DNA of 34,778 bases from Paraburkholderia tuberum STM678 (lineage in GTDB: Bacteria > Pseudomonadota > Gammaproteobacteria > Burkholderiales > Burkholderiaceae), in contig NZ_CADFGP010000068.1 of the NCBI RefSeq assembly GCF_902833905.1, forward strand, positions 1-34,778, written 5' to 3'. Of this stretch, positions 14,471 through 23,727 are shown piece after piece; the stretch's first letter is position 1; each line of letters starts with the position of its first letter. The notes beneath the pieces were generated by a model. It ran no database searches. It was not told the DNA's origin and saw only the letters and a program-made list of their open reading frames with translations. The translations under genes and the position numbers were made by a program.

Positions 14471-15799
14471 ATGACTTCGCGCCCCGTCATCGACGATCTG
14501 TCGTCCTTCTGGATGCCCTTCACCGCCAATCGCCAGTTCAAGGCCGCGCCGCGCCTGCTGGAATCGGCGAAGGGCATGTACTACCGAAGCACCGACGGGC
14601 GCGAGATTCTCGACGGTTGCGCCGGGCTGTGGTGCGTGAACGCCGGCCATGGCCGCGATGAAATCGTCGCCGCGATCACGCAGCAGCTGTCGACGCTCGA
14701 CTTCGCGCCGACCTTCCAGATGGGCCACCCGCTTGCGTTCGAAGCGGCGAAGAAGGTTGCCGAGCTGATGCCGGAAGGGCTCGATCGCATCTTCTTCACG
14801 AACTCGGGCTCCGAATCGGTCGACACCGCGCTGAAAATCGCGCTCGCCTACCATCGCGCGCGCGGCGAAGGCCAGCGCACGCGTCTGATCGGCCGCGAGC
14901 GCGGCTATCACGGCGTCGGTTTCGGCGGGATTTCGGTCGGCGGTATCGCGCCGAATCGCAAGACCTTTTCGGGGGCGCTGTTGCCGGCGGTCGATCATCT
15001 GCCGCACACGCACAACCTCGAACACAACGCGTTCTCGAAGGGCCAGCCCGCATGGGGCGCGCATCTGGCCGAGGAGCTGGAGCGCATCGTCGCGCTGCAC
15101 GACGCTTCGACGATCGCCGCGGTGATCGTCGAACCGGTGGCCGGCTCGACCGGCGTGCTGGTGCCGCCGCAAGGCTATCTGCAAAAGCTGCGCGAGATCT
15201 GCACGAAGCACGGCATCCTGCTGATCTTCGACGAGGTGATCACGGGCTTTGGCCGCCTCGGCAAGGCGACCGCGAGCGAACACTTCGGCGTCACGCCGGA
15301 CCTGATCACGCTGGCGAAGGCGATCAACAACGCGTCGATTCCGATGGGCGCGGTCGCGGCGAGCCGCACGATCCACGACACGGTCGTGGGTAGCGGCGCG
15401 CCGGGCGCGATCGAACTGTTCCACGGCTACACCTACTCGGCGCATCCGGCGGCTGCCGCGGCCGCGATCGCGACGCTCGATCTGTACCGCCGCGACCAGT
15501 TGTTCGAGCGCGCGGCCAGCCTCGCGCCGACGTTCGAAGCCGCCGCGCATGGACTGCGCGACGCGAAGCACGTGAAGGACGTGCGCAATCTCGGCCTCGT
15601 CGCGGGCATCGAGCTCGAATCGCGCGACGGCGCGCCGGGCGCGCGCGCCTACGAGGCGTTCGTCAAATGCTTCGAGGCAGGCGTGCTGATCCGTTTCACC
15701 GGCGACATCCTCGCGTTCTCCCCGCCGCTGATCATCGACGAAGAGCAGATCGCGCGGCTCTTCCGCACCGTTGGCGAGGTGCTGGCGACGGTGCAGTAA
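14471..15799 (+). CDS. Omega-amino acid--pyruvate aminotransferase (beta-alanine:pyruvate type)
   Basis: A 442-aa class III PLP enzyme. It moves the amino group of beta-alanine or other omega-amino acids to pyruvate, giving an aldehyde acid and alanine. Motifs: SSFWMPFTANRQFKAAPR, LDGCAGLWCVNAGHG, FFTNSGSESVDTALK, IFDEVITGFGRLG (Asp254) and PLP Lys283 in ITLAKAINNASIPMGA. Length and N-terminal pattern fit this subgroup well. GAGGAG precedes ATG 14471. The divergent MocR regulator and the overlapping dyad indicate induction by substrate. A strong terminator follows. It could act on taurine, GABA or putrescine-derived substrates instead. Confidence 0.88.
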   Translation: MTSRPVIDDLSSFWMPFTANRQFKAAPRLLESAKGMYYRSTDGREILDGCAGLWCVNAGHGRDEIVAAITQQLSTLDFAPTFQMGHPLAFEAAKKVAELMPEGLDRIFFTNSGSESVDTALKIALAYHRARGEGQRTRLIGRERGYHGVGFGGISVGGIAPNRKTFSGALLPAVDHLPHTHNLEHNAFSKGQPAWGAHLAEELERIVALHDASTIAAVIVEPVAGSTGVLVPPQGYLQKLREICTKHGILLIFDEVITGFGRLGKATASEHFGVTPDLITLAKAINNASIPMGAVAASRTIHDTVVGSGAPGAIELFHGYTYSAHPAAAAAAIATLDLYRRDQLFERAASLAPTFEAAAHGLRDAKHVKDVRNLGLVAGIELESRDGAPGARAYEAFVKCFEAGVLIRFTGDILAFSPPLIIDEEQIARLFRTVGEVLATVQ

Positions 15800-15832
15800 G
15801 AAGGCCCGCAAGCGCGCCACCAGGCGACGACG

Positions 15833-15872
15833 AAAGAGCGGCGGCACGCGCATGCGTGCGCCGCTCTTTTTT
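15833..15872 (+). terminator. Intrinsic terminator after the aminotransferase gene
   Basis: AAAGAGCGGCG (from 15833) pairs with CGCCGCTCTTT, extended by CACGC/GCGTG with small mismatches near the loop, and is followed by a run of T residues to 15872. It lies between convergent genes. Confidence 0.8.
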
Positions 15873-15899
15873 ATTGCTGCCGCTTTGCGAGCCGCAAGC

Positions 15900-16424
15900 T
15901 CAGTGATGCGCGCGCGACGCCCGCGTTTGCGCGGCCTTTTTCGCGGCAGCGGAGCGGCCAGCCGCGCCCTTCGTCGCAGCAGCCTTTTTGGCTGCGGCCG
16001 AGCGGCTCGCGGCTGGCCGCTTGGCCGCCGCCGACTTCGCCTGCTTCGACATCGCCGCCGACGACGCCCCGGCCTTGCTCTCGCGCTTGAGCACGCTCTC
16101 CGACACACGCGAGCGTTTCGCGCTCGACTCCTTGCTCGCACTCTTCTTCGCAGCGCCTTCGTGCTTGCCCGCCGCGCTGTCCTTCTGCGCTTTCTTGCGG
16201 GTCGCCTCGCTCGTGGCGCCCTTCTTCGGCGGCTTTAGGTCGACGCCCGCGCGCCGCGCCTCGGACAGCCCGATCGCGATCGCCTGCTTCGGCGAGCGCA
16301 CGCCGTGCTTGCCGGCGCGGACCTTGTCCACCTGTTCCTTGACGAACTCTCCCGCTTGAGTACTCGCTGATTTGCCGGCGCGTTTATCGGCCGCGGCACG
16401 CTTCAAGGTTTTCTGCTCTGGCAT
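15900..16424 (-). CDS. DUF6496 protein with histone-H1-like Lys/Ala tail
   Basis: 174 aa, strongly basic. The N-terminal 60 residues carry the DUF6496 pattern (DKRAGKSASTQAGEFVKEQV, GKHGVRSPKQAIAIGLSEAR, RAGVDL). The remaining two thirds are repeats of Ala, Lys and Ser (AAAKKAAATKGAAG and similar) like bacterial histone-H1-like proteins. This suggests a nucleoid-associated or DNA-binding role in the cytoplasm; that is inferred from composition. GGAGAA precedes ATG 16424. The repetitive tail is prone to length change between strains. Confidence 0.75.
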   Translation of the reverse strand: MPEQKTLKRAAADKRAGKSASTQAGEFVKEQVDKVRAGKHGVRSPKQAIAIGLSEARRAGVDLKPPKKGATSEATRKKAQKDSAAGKHEGAAKKSASKESSAKRSRVSESVLKRESKAGASSAAMSKQAKSAAAKRPAASRSAAAKKAAATKGAAGRSAAAKKAAQTRASRAHH

Positions 16425-16619
16425 GACGGTTCTCCGGTTGTGGGTGAGTCCCTATCATTTAGCAACGAGCGTGCCGGAGCGCCCATCCGCGCCATGCTCC
16501 GGCGGCGGTTGCGCGGCGGGACTCGCGTGCGTCGGCGGGACGGCGTATGGTGGTGGACATGGGACGGGAGTAAGCGCCGAAGCGCTAACTCAAATCGGCC
16601 GCCTTGCATGGAGACAGCC

Positions 16620-16871
16620 ATGAAGATAGTTACGGTTCGCGCTGGCACACATATCGAGGGCGTGCACTGGATCGCCGAGTACGTCGAAGACGTCCACGAA
16701 ATTCGCGTGTTCCGCGAGGGACAGGAAGTGGACGTGCACAACGCGCCGTCCACACTGTTCGGCGATGAAGAAAACGCGGGCTCGAAAAACACCGCCGATC
16801 ATCGCGCGATGGAAGCGGCCGTGCTCGCTTATCTGAAGCGCTTCGTCACGGAGCACGACGCGGAAGAGTAG
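16620..16871 (+). CDS. Small conserved acidic protein, 83 aa
   Basis: Starts MKIVTVRAGTHIEGVHW and continues VEDVHEIRVFREGQEVDVHN, with a helical end (AVLAYLKRFVTEHDAEE). It has no signal peptide or membrane segment. The first half reads as beta-strands and the second as a helix. GGAGA lies 7 nt before ATG 16620. An ATG three codons upstream (16611) is an alternative start. A small hairpin with a T run follows. I do not recognise a family. Confidence 0.5.
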   Translation: MKIVTVRAGTHIEGVHWIAEYVEDVHEIRVFREGQEVDVHNAPSTLFGDEENAGSKNTADHRAMEAAVLAYLKRFVTEHDAEE

Positions 16872-16879
16872 GTTTCGCC

Positions 16880-16898
16880 GACGGCAACCGCCGTTTTC
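16880..16898 (+). terminator. Weak hairpin terminator after the 83-aa gene
   Basis: ACGGC (16881-16885) pairs with GCCGT (16890-16894) across the loop AACC, followed by TTTTC. The stem is short, so efficiency is doubtful. Confidence 0.4.
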
Positions 16899-16999
16899 AA
16901 AGCCGCCCGCTCGTGGCAAAAGCCGCTGCGAACGTGCTTTCACCAACACTCGCGCGGCCATTGTGCGGCAGTCACGACGGACCGCCGCGCGCCACGTCC

Positions 17000-18208
17000 T
17001 CAATCCGCCGGGCGCAGTTTCTTCACCTCGGCGTCCGATGGCTGCACGCTCGCGCCATCCACATAGCGGTACGACGTCATCACACCCTTGCCGTCCTTCA
17101 CGCCGGTCACGCCGACATACGCGCCCATCGTCGACTGATTGTCCTGCGCGCGGTACATGATCGGGCCGAAGGGCGTCTGCACGTTGAGCCCCTTGAACGC
17201 GGCGGCGAGTTTGTCCGGATCGGTCGAACCCGCCTTCTTGATGCCGTCCGCGATCGACATCAGCGCCGAATAGCCGACCACCGAGCCCAGCCGCGGATAG
17301 TCGTGATATTTCGCCTGATACGTGTCGACGAACTGCTTGTTCGCGGCCGTATCGATCGAATACCACGGGTAGCCGGTCACGATCCAGCCGGTCGGCGCTT
17401 CGGCGCCGAGCGGATCGAGGTAGTCGGGCTCGCCGGTCAGCAGCGACACCACCGCGCGATCCTTGAAGAGCCCGCGCGTATTGCCCTCGCGCACGAACTT
17501 GCCGAGGTCGGCGCCGAACAGCACGTTGAAGATCGCGTCGGGCTTCGCGTCGGCGATCGCCTGGGTCACGGCGCCCGCGTCGACGTTGCCGAGCGGCGTC
17601 GCCTGTTCGACGACGAACTGCACGTCCGGCTGCGCGGCCGTCAGCAGCTTCTTGAAGGTCGCCACCGCCGATTGCCCGTACTCGTAGTTCGGATACACGA
17701 TCGCCCAGCGCTTCTTCTTCAGCTTCGCGGCCTCGGGCACCAGCATCGCGACCTGCATGTAGGTCGAAGGACGCAGACGGTACGTGTATTTGTTGCCGTC
17801 GGCCCAGACGATCTTGTCGGTCAGCGGTTCGGCCGCGAGGAAGAAGATCTTCTTCTGCTTCGCGAAGTCGGCGAGCGCGAGGCCGGTGTTCGACAGGAAG
17901 CCGCCGAACAGCACCTGCACCTGCTCGCGCGCGATCAGTTCCTGGGCGACGCGGATCGTGTCGCCGGGGTTGCCGTTGTCGTCGCGCGAAATAACTTCGA
18001 GCTGCTTGCCGAGCACGCCGCCCGCCGCGTTCACCTGCTCGAGTGCGAGATTCCAGCCTTGCTTGTAAGGCCCGAGAAAGGCGGGCTGCGCCTTGTAGCT
18101 ATTGATCTCACCGATCTTGATGGTCTGCTGTGCGCTCGCGCCGAGCGCGGCAAACGAGCACACGGTCGACACCATGAGGCGAGAGATCCATCCTGCGCGC
18201 GTGGTCAT
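17000..18208 (-). CDS. Branched-chain-type ABC transporter substrate-binding protein
   Basis: A 402-aa periplasmic Leu/Ile/Val-type binding protein. The signal peptide ends at AALGASA-QQ. Then come the first strand TIKIGEINSYKAQPAF, the ligand-region segment GWNLALEQVNAAGGVLGKQL, RDDNGNPGDTIRVAQELI, WAIVYPNYEYGQSAV, and the C-terminal TSYRYVDGASVQPSDAEVKK. It is the last gene of the minus-strand cluster and the natural partner of the fused LivHM permease and LivG/LivF ATPases upstream. Given the catabolic genes between them, it probably binds an N-heterocyclic acid or related amide rather than leucine; that is an inference. GGAG precedes ATG 18208. A 103-nt gap separates it from the dehydrogenase gene, room for an extra promoter, though none is evident. 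Confidence 0.85.
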   Translation of the reverse strand: MTTRAGWISRLMVSTVCSFAALGASAQQTIKIGEINSYKAQPAFLGPYKQGWNLALEQVNAAGGVLGKQLEVISRDDNGNPGDTIRVAQELIAREQVQVLFGGFLSNTGLALADFAKQKKIFFLAAEPLTDKIVWADGNKYTYRLRPSTYMQVAMLVPEAAKLKKKRWAIVYPNYEYGQSAVATFKKLLTAAQPDVQFVVEQATPLGNVDAGAVTQAIADAKPDAIFNVLFGADLGKFVREGNTRGLFKDRAVVSLLTGEPDYLDPLGAEAPTGWIVTGYPWYSIDTAANKQFVDTYQAKYHDYPRLGSVVGYSALMSIADGIKKAGSTDPDKLAAAFKGLNVQTPFGPIMYRAQDNQSTMGAYVGVTGVKDGKGVMTSYRYVDGASVQPSDAEVKKLRPAD

Positions 18209-18311
18209 GCGTTTCTCCGTTATCAGAAGGAATGGTGGTTTTAGTCAGACATGCGTACGTGAGGACGTGCAAGCGCGTGGACCTGCGCACCTTCGGACGA
18301 CGGCTGGCGGC

Positions 18312-21300
18312 TCATTGCTCGCGCGGTTCCGCGCGGATTCTGGCCACGTTCGCGGCGACGTGCTGCCATGCCGGCTTGCCGCCCGCGAACTGCGCGCGCA
18401 GGAACGACACGAGCTCGGCGACCTGGGCGTCGTTGAAACTGTCGCGGTAAGCCGGCATCGTACCGAGTTCGGGCCGCGCAGGCGAGCCGATGCCGTCGAG
18501 AATCACGCGAATCAGGTTGTCCGGCGCCGCGCCGTGCAGGTTCGTGTTCAGCGCAAGCGACGGATGTGCGCCGAACAACTGAGGTCCGCTGCCAGCGTGA
18601 TGGCACGCGGCGCACGCGCCGTCGAAAAGCCGCGCACCCGCCGTGACCGGCGCGCCCGTCATCGCGCTGGCCTGTTCGTATTCGCGCGCGGTCGCGGCCG
18701 GATCGGCGTTCGGCTCCAGCGGATTGAGCGACGCGAGATAGACGGCCATCGCGCGGATATCGCTGTCGGGCAGCGCCGCCAGATCGCCGATCACCGGCGC
18801 CATCGGCCCGGCCGCGACGCCGTGCAACGGCGCGTGACCGTCGCGCAGATAGTGGAACAGTTCGTCCTCGCTCCACGGCACCGGCGCATTCGACAACGCC
18901 GACAGCGCGGGCGCTTCCCAGCCCTCGGCGCGGCCTCCGCCCATGAACGCCGCGCCGGTTTTCTCGGCGCCGAACACGTTGCGCGGCGTGTGGCACGCGC
19001 TGCAATGGCCAAGGCCATTCACCAGATACGCGCCGCGATTCCATTGCGCGCTCTGCGCGGGGTTGGCGGTAAGCGCAGTGCGGCCGAGAAACAGGCCGTT
19101 CCATGCAGTCATCAGCGGACGCACGCTGAAAGGAAACGCGAGCTTCGTTTCGGGCGGCCGGCTGCGCACCGGCGTTTGCGACATCAGATACGCGTAGAGC
19201 GCGTGCAGATCGTCATCGGAAATGTTCTGGAACGACGTGTACGGAAACGCCGGATACAGCCGATGACCGTCGCGGCTGATGCCGTGCCGCATCGCGCGCA
19301 CGAACGCTTCGAGCGACCAGTGGCCGATCCCGGTCTGGCCGTCGGGCGTGAGGTTGGTGCTGTAGACGATGCCGAACGGGGTCGCGAGCGGCTTGCCGCC
19401 GGCGTTCGGCACGCCGTTGTGGGCGGTATGGCAAACCGCGCAATTGCCGAGCGACGCGAGCAGCTTGCCGCGCGCGACCAGTTCCGGCGCAAACGCGCTT
19501 GCAAGCGGCGGCGTGATCGGCGCAAGCGGCGCGCAGGAACCCGAGGCGAACGACAGCGCGCCAAGCCAGCCGACCGCGCCCGCGGCCAACAAGCCGAAAA
19601 AGCCGCGCCGCCGGCGCTTTTTCCTGCGCGCCGCCGCCGCGTCTTGCGCCTGCGCGTCGGCGAGCGCGGCGCGGATCTTTTCCGGCGTGAACGGCGGGCG
19701 ACGGAAACGCACCCCCGTCGCGTCGTACAGCGCATTGGCGATGGCGGCCGCGCCGGGCAGCGACGCCGACTCGCCGGCGCCCATCGGCGGCTCGCCGTGG
19801 CGCGGCATCATCACGACGTCGATCACCGGCACTTCGCGGAACGTCAGGATCGGATATGCGCCCCACTCCTGGCTCGTCACCGCGTTGTCGTCGAAACTGA
19901 CCTGCTCCTTCAGCGCGCGGCTCGTCGTCTGGATCACGTTGCCGTGAATCTGGTGACGCACGCCATCCGGATTGACCATCGTGCCGGTGTCCTGGCCGAC
20001 CACGACGCGCGTGACCGCCAGTTCGCCGCTGTTGCGATCGACTTCGACGTCGGCGACCCACGCGGACCATGCCGCGCCGAACCCCGGGAATTTGCTGTGC
20101 ACGTAGCGCGCGTACGCGATGCCGCGGCCGCGCGCGATATTGCCGTCTTCGTCGTCCTCGTCGCGCGTTTTGAACGCGGGTTCGCGCGGTTCCCACCCGG
20201 CTTTCGCCGCGACCTCCTTGACGAGGTCGATCGCGCGCGGATCGGTCAGATGCCTGAGGCGGAATTCGACCGGATCGACGCCGGCCTGCTCGGCCAGTTC
20301 GTCGATGAACGACTCGTGCGCGAACGTGTTCGGCAACGCGGACACACCGCGCAGCCACGCGGCGCGCACGATCGGCGGCGTGTCGTCGCAGACGATGCGC
20401 ATGCTGCGATAGTCGTACGGCGGTACGGCCGTGCGGTCGCCCATCTCGAACACCTGCGGCTGCGCGGGAATGGTGCCGGTCAGCAGCAGGGCGAGCGTGG
20501 GGGCGTCGTTCGACGGATAGCGCGTCGCAAAGTCGTAGGCGGCCAGTTCGCCTTCGGCGGTGAGCGCGCCGCGTACGTCCATCAGTTGCGCGGCGCCCTT
20601 CGGTTCCCACGCGTGTTCGTCCTCGCGCGAGAGCTGCACGCGCACCGGCGCGCCGACCGCGCGCGACAGCAGCGCGGCGTCGGCGGCGACGTCGTCCGCG
20701 CAATTGCGTCCGTAGCAGCCCGCGGCATCCATCCGCACGATGTCGATGCGAGCTTCGTCGAGTGTCAGCAATAACGCGAGGTCGGCGCGCAGCGAATGCG
20801 GGTTCTGCGTGCCGGACCAGACTTTCAGCTGCGTGTCGTTGCCGTCTCCGTTGCGATAGTCCGCGACCGCGCACGACGGGCCGATCGATGCGTGCATCTG
20901 GAACGGCCACACGTAAGTGCGTTCCAACGTGCGCGACGGGTCTTGCGCGAGCGCCGCATCCACGTCGCCTTCGATCACCAGATCGCGCCGCGTCGCCGGA
21001 TTCGCGCGCAACGCCGCTTCGACCTGCTCGCTCGTGTCGAGCGGCGGCAGGCCATCGACCGTTTTCCAGCGCACGTCGAGCCGCTGCGCCGCCTGTTGCG
21101 CAATCTCCTCACGCTCGGCGACGATACCGACGAAATCGCGAATCACGACCACCTTGACGATGCCAGGCAAATCGCGAATCGCCGCTTCGTTCACTTCCAG
21201 CAGGCTATGCCCGATGAACTCACCCTGCGCGACGCCTGCATAAGGCGGCCGCACCACGCGTCCATGCAGCATGCCGGGCACGCGCACGTCGTGCACGAAG

Positions 21301-21959
21301 TTCAGCTCACCGGTCGCCTTCGCGGGAATGTCGACACGCGGCGCGCTTTTACCGACGACGCGATACGCGTGCGGCGGTTTCAAAGGTGCATCGTTCGACA
21401 GCAGCAGTTCGACACGCTGGCCTTTGATCAGCTCGCCATAGTGAATGCCCTGCGCCGGGTCGCCATCTCGTGGAAACACGCGGCCGTCCTGCACGTCGAG
21501 ATCGTTCGCGTCTACATTCAGGCGCGCGGCCGCTTGCGCGACCAGATACTGACGCGCTTGCGCCGCCGCCTGCCGCAGCGGCACCGCCGAAATCTGGATC
21601 GTCGCGCTCGCGATCGTCGGCCCCTGGTTCGGCGCTTCGCCGGTATGGCCGAGCACGATCGACACACGCGTCAACGGCACATCGAGTTCTTCCGCGACGA
21701 TCTGCGCGAGCGCGGTGCCGATGCCGGTGCCAAGATCCACATGACCGTTGAACGCGACCACGCTGCCATCGTCTCGCACGACCAGAAACAGATCCGCCTC
21801 GGTCGGCACGAACGAAGAACGCGAACCCGGCTGGCCGCGCGCGGCCTTGACCGGTGCATGCGGCGGCCGCGCGACGAGCAGCACGCTGTGCGCGTCGTAC
21901 AACTGCTTGCGCGACGGCGTCGCGCCACGACGATCGACGCTGAAGTCCGGCCCGGTCAT
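18312..21959 (-). CDS. Molybdenum hydroxylase large subunit fused to tri-haem cytochrome c (NicB-like)
   Basis: 1215 aa. Residues 1 to about 760 form a xanthine-dehydrogenase-family molybdopterin domain (VAFNGHVDLGTGIGTALAQI; VGKSAPRVDIPAKATGEL; PPMGAGESASLPGAAAI with the catalytic Glu at about 727). A basic patch (RRKKRRRR) and one membrane helix lie at about 775-805. The C-terminal part has three haem-binding motifs, CAVCH (about 840), CSACH (about 987) and CAACH (about 1117). This is the layout of nicotinate hydroxylase NicB of Pseudomonas putida. Such enzymes hydroxylate an N-heterocycle with water and pass electrons to the cytochrome tail. Start ATG 21959 overlaps the TGA of the 2Fe-2S subunit by 4 nt, indicating translational coupling. 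Substrate assignment to nicotinate is by analogy. Confidence 0.85.
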   Translation of the reverse strand: MTGPDFSVDRRGATPSRKQLYDAHSVLLVARPPHAPVKAARGQPGSRSSFVPTEADLFLVVRDDGSVVAFNGHVDLGTGIGTALAQIVAEELDVPLTRVSIVLGHTGEAPNQGPTIASATIQISAVPLRQAAAQARQYLVAQAAARLNVDANDLDVQDGRVFPRDGDPAQGIHYGELIKGQRVELLLSNDAPLKPPHAYRVVGKSAPRVDIPAKATGELNFVHDVRVPGMLHGRVVRPPYAGVAQGEFIGHSLLEVNEAAIRDLPGIVKVVVIRDFVGIVAEREEIAQQAAQRLDVRWKTVDGLPPLDTSEQVEAALRANPATRRDLVIEGDVDAALAQDPSRTLERTYVWPFQMHASIGPSCAVADYRNGDGNDTQLKVWSGTQNPHSLRADLALLLTLDEARIDIVRMDAAGCYGRNCADDVAADAALLSRAVGAPVRVQLSREDEHAWEPKGAAQLMDVRGALTAEGELAAYDFATRYPSNDAPTLALLLTGTIPAQPQVFEMGDRTAVPPYDYRSMRIVCDDTPPIVRAAWLRGVSALPNTFAHESFIDELAEQAGVDPVEFRLRHLTDPRAIDLVKEVAAKAGWEPREPAFKTRDEDDEDGNIARGRGIAYARYVHSKFPGFGAAWSAWVADVEVDRNSGELAVTRVVVGQDTGTMVNPDGVRHQIHGNVIQTTSRALKEQVSFDDNAVTSQEWGAYPILTFREVPVIDVVMMPRHGEPPMGAGESASLPGAAAIANALYDATGVRFRRPPFTPEKIRAALADAQAQDAAAARRKKRRRRGFFGLLAAGAVGWLGALSFASGSCAPLAPITPPLASAFAPELVARGKLLASLGNCAVCHTAHNGVPNAGGKPLATPFGIVYSTNLTPDGQTGIGHWSLEAFVRAMRHGISRDGHRLYPAFPYTSFQNISDDDLHALYAYLMSQTPVRSRPPETKLAFPFSVRPLMTAWNGLFLGRTALTANPAQSAQWNRGAYLVNGLGHCSACHTPRNVFGAEKTGAAFMGGGRAEGWEAPALSALSNAPVPWSEDELFHYLRDGHAPLHGVAAGPMAPVIGDLAALPDSDIRAMAVYLASLNPLEPNADPAATAREYEQASAMTGAPVTAGARLFDGACAACHHAGSGPQLFGAHPSLALNTNLHGAAPDNLIRVILDGIGSPARPELGTMPAYRDSFNDAQVAELVSFLRAQFAGGKPAWQHVAANVARIRAEPREQ

Positions 21960-22465
21960 ACGCGCGCTCCGTCGTCCACGTCCGTTTGCGCGTCGAGCAA
22001 TTGCGCCGCGCGCTGCACCGCGCGCACGATCTCGACATGCGTGCCGCAGCGACACAGATTGCGCGACAGCTCGCGCTGGATCGTCGCGACGCTCGGATGC
22101 GGATCGCGATCGAGCAGCGCCTTCGCGGTCATGATCATGCCGTTCAGGCAGTAGCCGCATTGCGCGGCCTGTTCGTCGATGAACGCCTGCTGCACCGGAT
22201 GCAACGCGGTGCGCGTGCCGAGCCCTTCGAGCGTCGTGATCTCGCGGCCCAGCGCAACTTCGGCGGTCGTCACGCAGGCGCGCGTCGGCATGCCGTCGAG
22301 CAGCACGGTGCAGGCGCCGCATTCGCCGAGACCGCAACCGAACTTCGGCCCGTTCAGCGCGAGATCATTGCGCAACAAGTAGAGCAGCGGTGTCTGCGCC
22401 GCCGCGCTGACCACATGCGTAGCGCCGTTCACCTTCAGCACGAGCTGCGCGGCGCGGTTCATCAT
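21956..22465 (-). CDS. 2Fe-2S subunit of molybdenum hydroxylase (NicA-like)
   Basis: A 169-aa small subunit carrying two [2Fe-2S] clusters. The plant-ferredoxin-like cluster uses Cys44, Cys49, Cys52 (CGLGECGAC) and Cys64. The second uses Cys103, Cys106 (CGYC) and Cys138, Cys140 (CRCG). All eight ligands are present. It moves electrons from the molybdenum site to the cytochrome domain of the fused large subunit, whose gene overlaps this one by 4 nt. Length and pattern match NicA and IorA-type subunits. ATG 22465 or 22462 is the start. It lies 28 nt after the amidohydrolase gene. Confidence 0.88.
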   Translation of the reverse strand: MMNRAAQLVLKVNGATHVVSAAAQTPLLYLLRNDLALNGPKFGCGLGECGACTVLLDGMPTRACVTTAEVALGREITTLEGLGTRTALHPVQQAFIDEQAAQCGYCLNGMIMTAKALLDRDPHPSVATIQRELSRNLCRCGTHVEIVRAVQRAAQLLDAQTDVDDGARV

Positions 22466-22493
22466 GATGCGAGCACCCTGTCGCGCCGCGCGT

Positions 22494-23693
22494 TCACAGC
22501 ACCACCGGCACTTCGGTCGCGGGCGGCGTATTGCGGCTGCGCCGGCAGCGGATCAGACCATCGATCATCACCATCCCCACACCCGGAATATCGCCGAGCT
22601 GCACGCTTTCGAGCAGCGTGTCGGCGGCCGTATGCTGCGCGCGGTCCATGAACACGAGATCGGCGGGACGGCCCACCTCGATCAGCCCCTGGCGCAGGTG
22701 GCGCTGCCGCGCGGTATTGCCGGTCGCAAAGCAGAACGCGATTTCGGCGGGGACGTCGGCGAGGCTCGAGATCAGCGCGATCATGCGCAGAATGCCGAGC
22801 GGCTGCACGCCGGAGCCGGCCGGGCTATCGGTGCCGAGGATGATCCGATGCGGGCATTTCAGTTCGATCGCATGGCGCGCGGTCAGCAACGCGATCCGCT
22901 CGTTGCCGTTGTGGACGATTTCGAGCGCGCGGCTCGACTGCTCGCACAGATCGCACACGTGCCGGTACGACAGCGACGTATGGCCGCCATTGACGTGGCC
23001 GATCACATCGGCATCGGCGGCGAGCACCACGTCCCGATCGATCAGGCCGGAGCCCGGAATCGACGGACCGCCCGTGTGAATCGTGCTCTGGATACCGTAC
23101 TTGCGCGCCCACGCGACCATCTGTTGCGCTTCCTCGCCGCCCTTCACGCTGCCGAGGCCGACTTCGCCGAGCAGCTTCACACCGGCTTCGGACAGCTCCT
23201 TGAAGTCCTGCTCGACCATGCCCTTCTCGATCACCGGCGCGCCCGCCAGCACCTTGACGCCGCCACCGACGCCGGCCGCGCGCATGCCGTCGAACGAGCG
23301 CTGCGCGGTGATCGCGAGCGCCTTCACGCCGAGCACGTCTTTCGGACGGCCAGGCAAATGCACTTCGCCGGCCGAGATCATCGTCGTCACGCCGCCGTTC
23401 AGATTCGACTCGATCCAGCCGAGCTGATTCTGGCGCGGCGTCCAGTCGCCGAACACCGGATGCACGTGCGAGTCGATCAGGCCCGGTGCGACCGTCGTGC
23501 CCTTGCAGTCGACCGTCGTGCGCGCGCCTTCGAGATCGCAGTCTTTCTCGCGGCCGAGCGCGACGATCACGCCGTCGTCGATCACCAGCGTGTCCGCGTC
23601 GAGAATCGGCTGATCGATATCGCCCGACAGCAGCAGCCCGATGTTCGTTACCGCGACCTTGCCCGACAAGCCTGTCAACGTCTCTGCTGCCAT
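22494..23693 (-). CDS. Enamidase-like amidohydrolase
   Basis: A 399-aa metal-dependent amidohydrolase. The metal site is visible: HxH in APGLIDSHVHPVFGDW (His76, His78), Glu177 in KLLGEVGLG as bridging ligand, His206 (TIHTGGP), His233 in DADVIGHVNGGH and Asp289 in ILGTDSPAGSG. Bridging Glu instead of carboxylated Lys and the segment FGDWTPRQNQ with VTTMISAGEVH resemble enamidase of Eubacterium barkeri. That enzyme opens the ring of 6-oxo-1,4,5,6-tetrahydronicotinate to 2-formylglutarate and ammonia. The gene sits between the transporter and hydroxylase genes of the same cluster, which supports this role. Another cyclic enamide or lactam could be the real substrate. Confidence 0.8.
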   Translation of the reverse strand: MAAETLTGLSGKVAVTNIGLLLSGDIDQPILDADTLVIDDGVIVALGREKDCDLEGARTTVDCKGTTVAPGLIDSHVHPVFGDWTPRQNQLGWIESNLNGGVTTMISAGEVHLPGRPKDVLGVKALAITAQRSFDGMRAAGVGGGVKVLAGAPVIEKGMVEQDFKELSEAGVKLLGEVGLGSVKGGEEAQQMVAWARKYGIQSTIHTGGPSIPGSGLIDRDVVLAADADVIGHVNGGHTSLSYRHVCDLCEQSSRALEIVHNGNERIALLTARHAIELKCPHRIILGTDSPAGSGVQPLGILRMIALISSLADVPAEIAFCFATGNTARQRHLRQGLIEVGRPADLVFMDRAQHTAADTLLESVQLGDIPGVGMVMIDGLIRCRRSRNTPPATEVPVVL

Positions 23694-23727
23694 CTGCCTC
23701 TCCTTTCGCCGACACTACCCGATGAAT

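Noticed and set aside
18102..20774. Very long plus-strand open frame (890 codons) opposite the molybdenum hydroxylase gene
   Set aside because: Arg/Ala/His-rich low-complexity translation typical of the antisense strand of a GC-rich gene. The minus strand carries clear catalytic and haem motifs.
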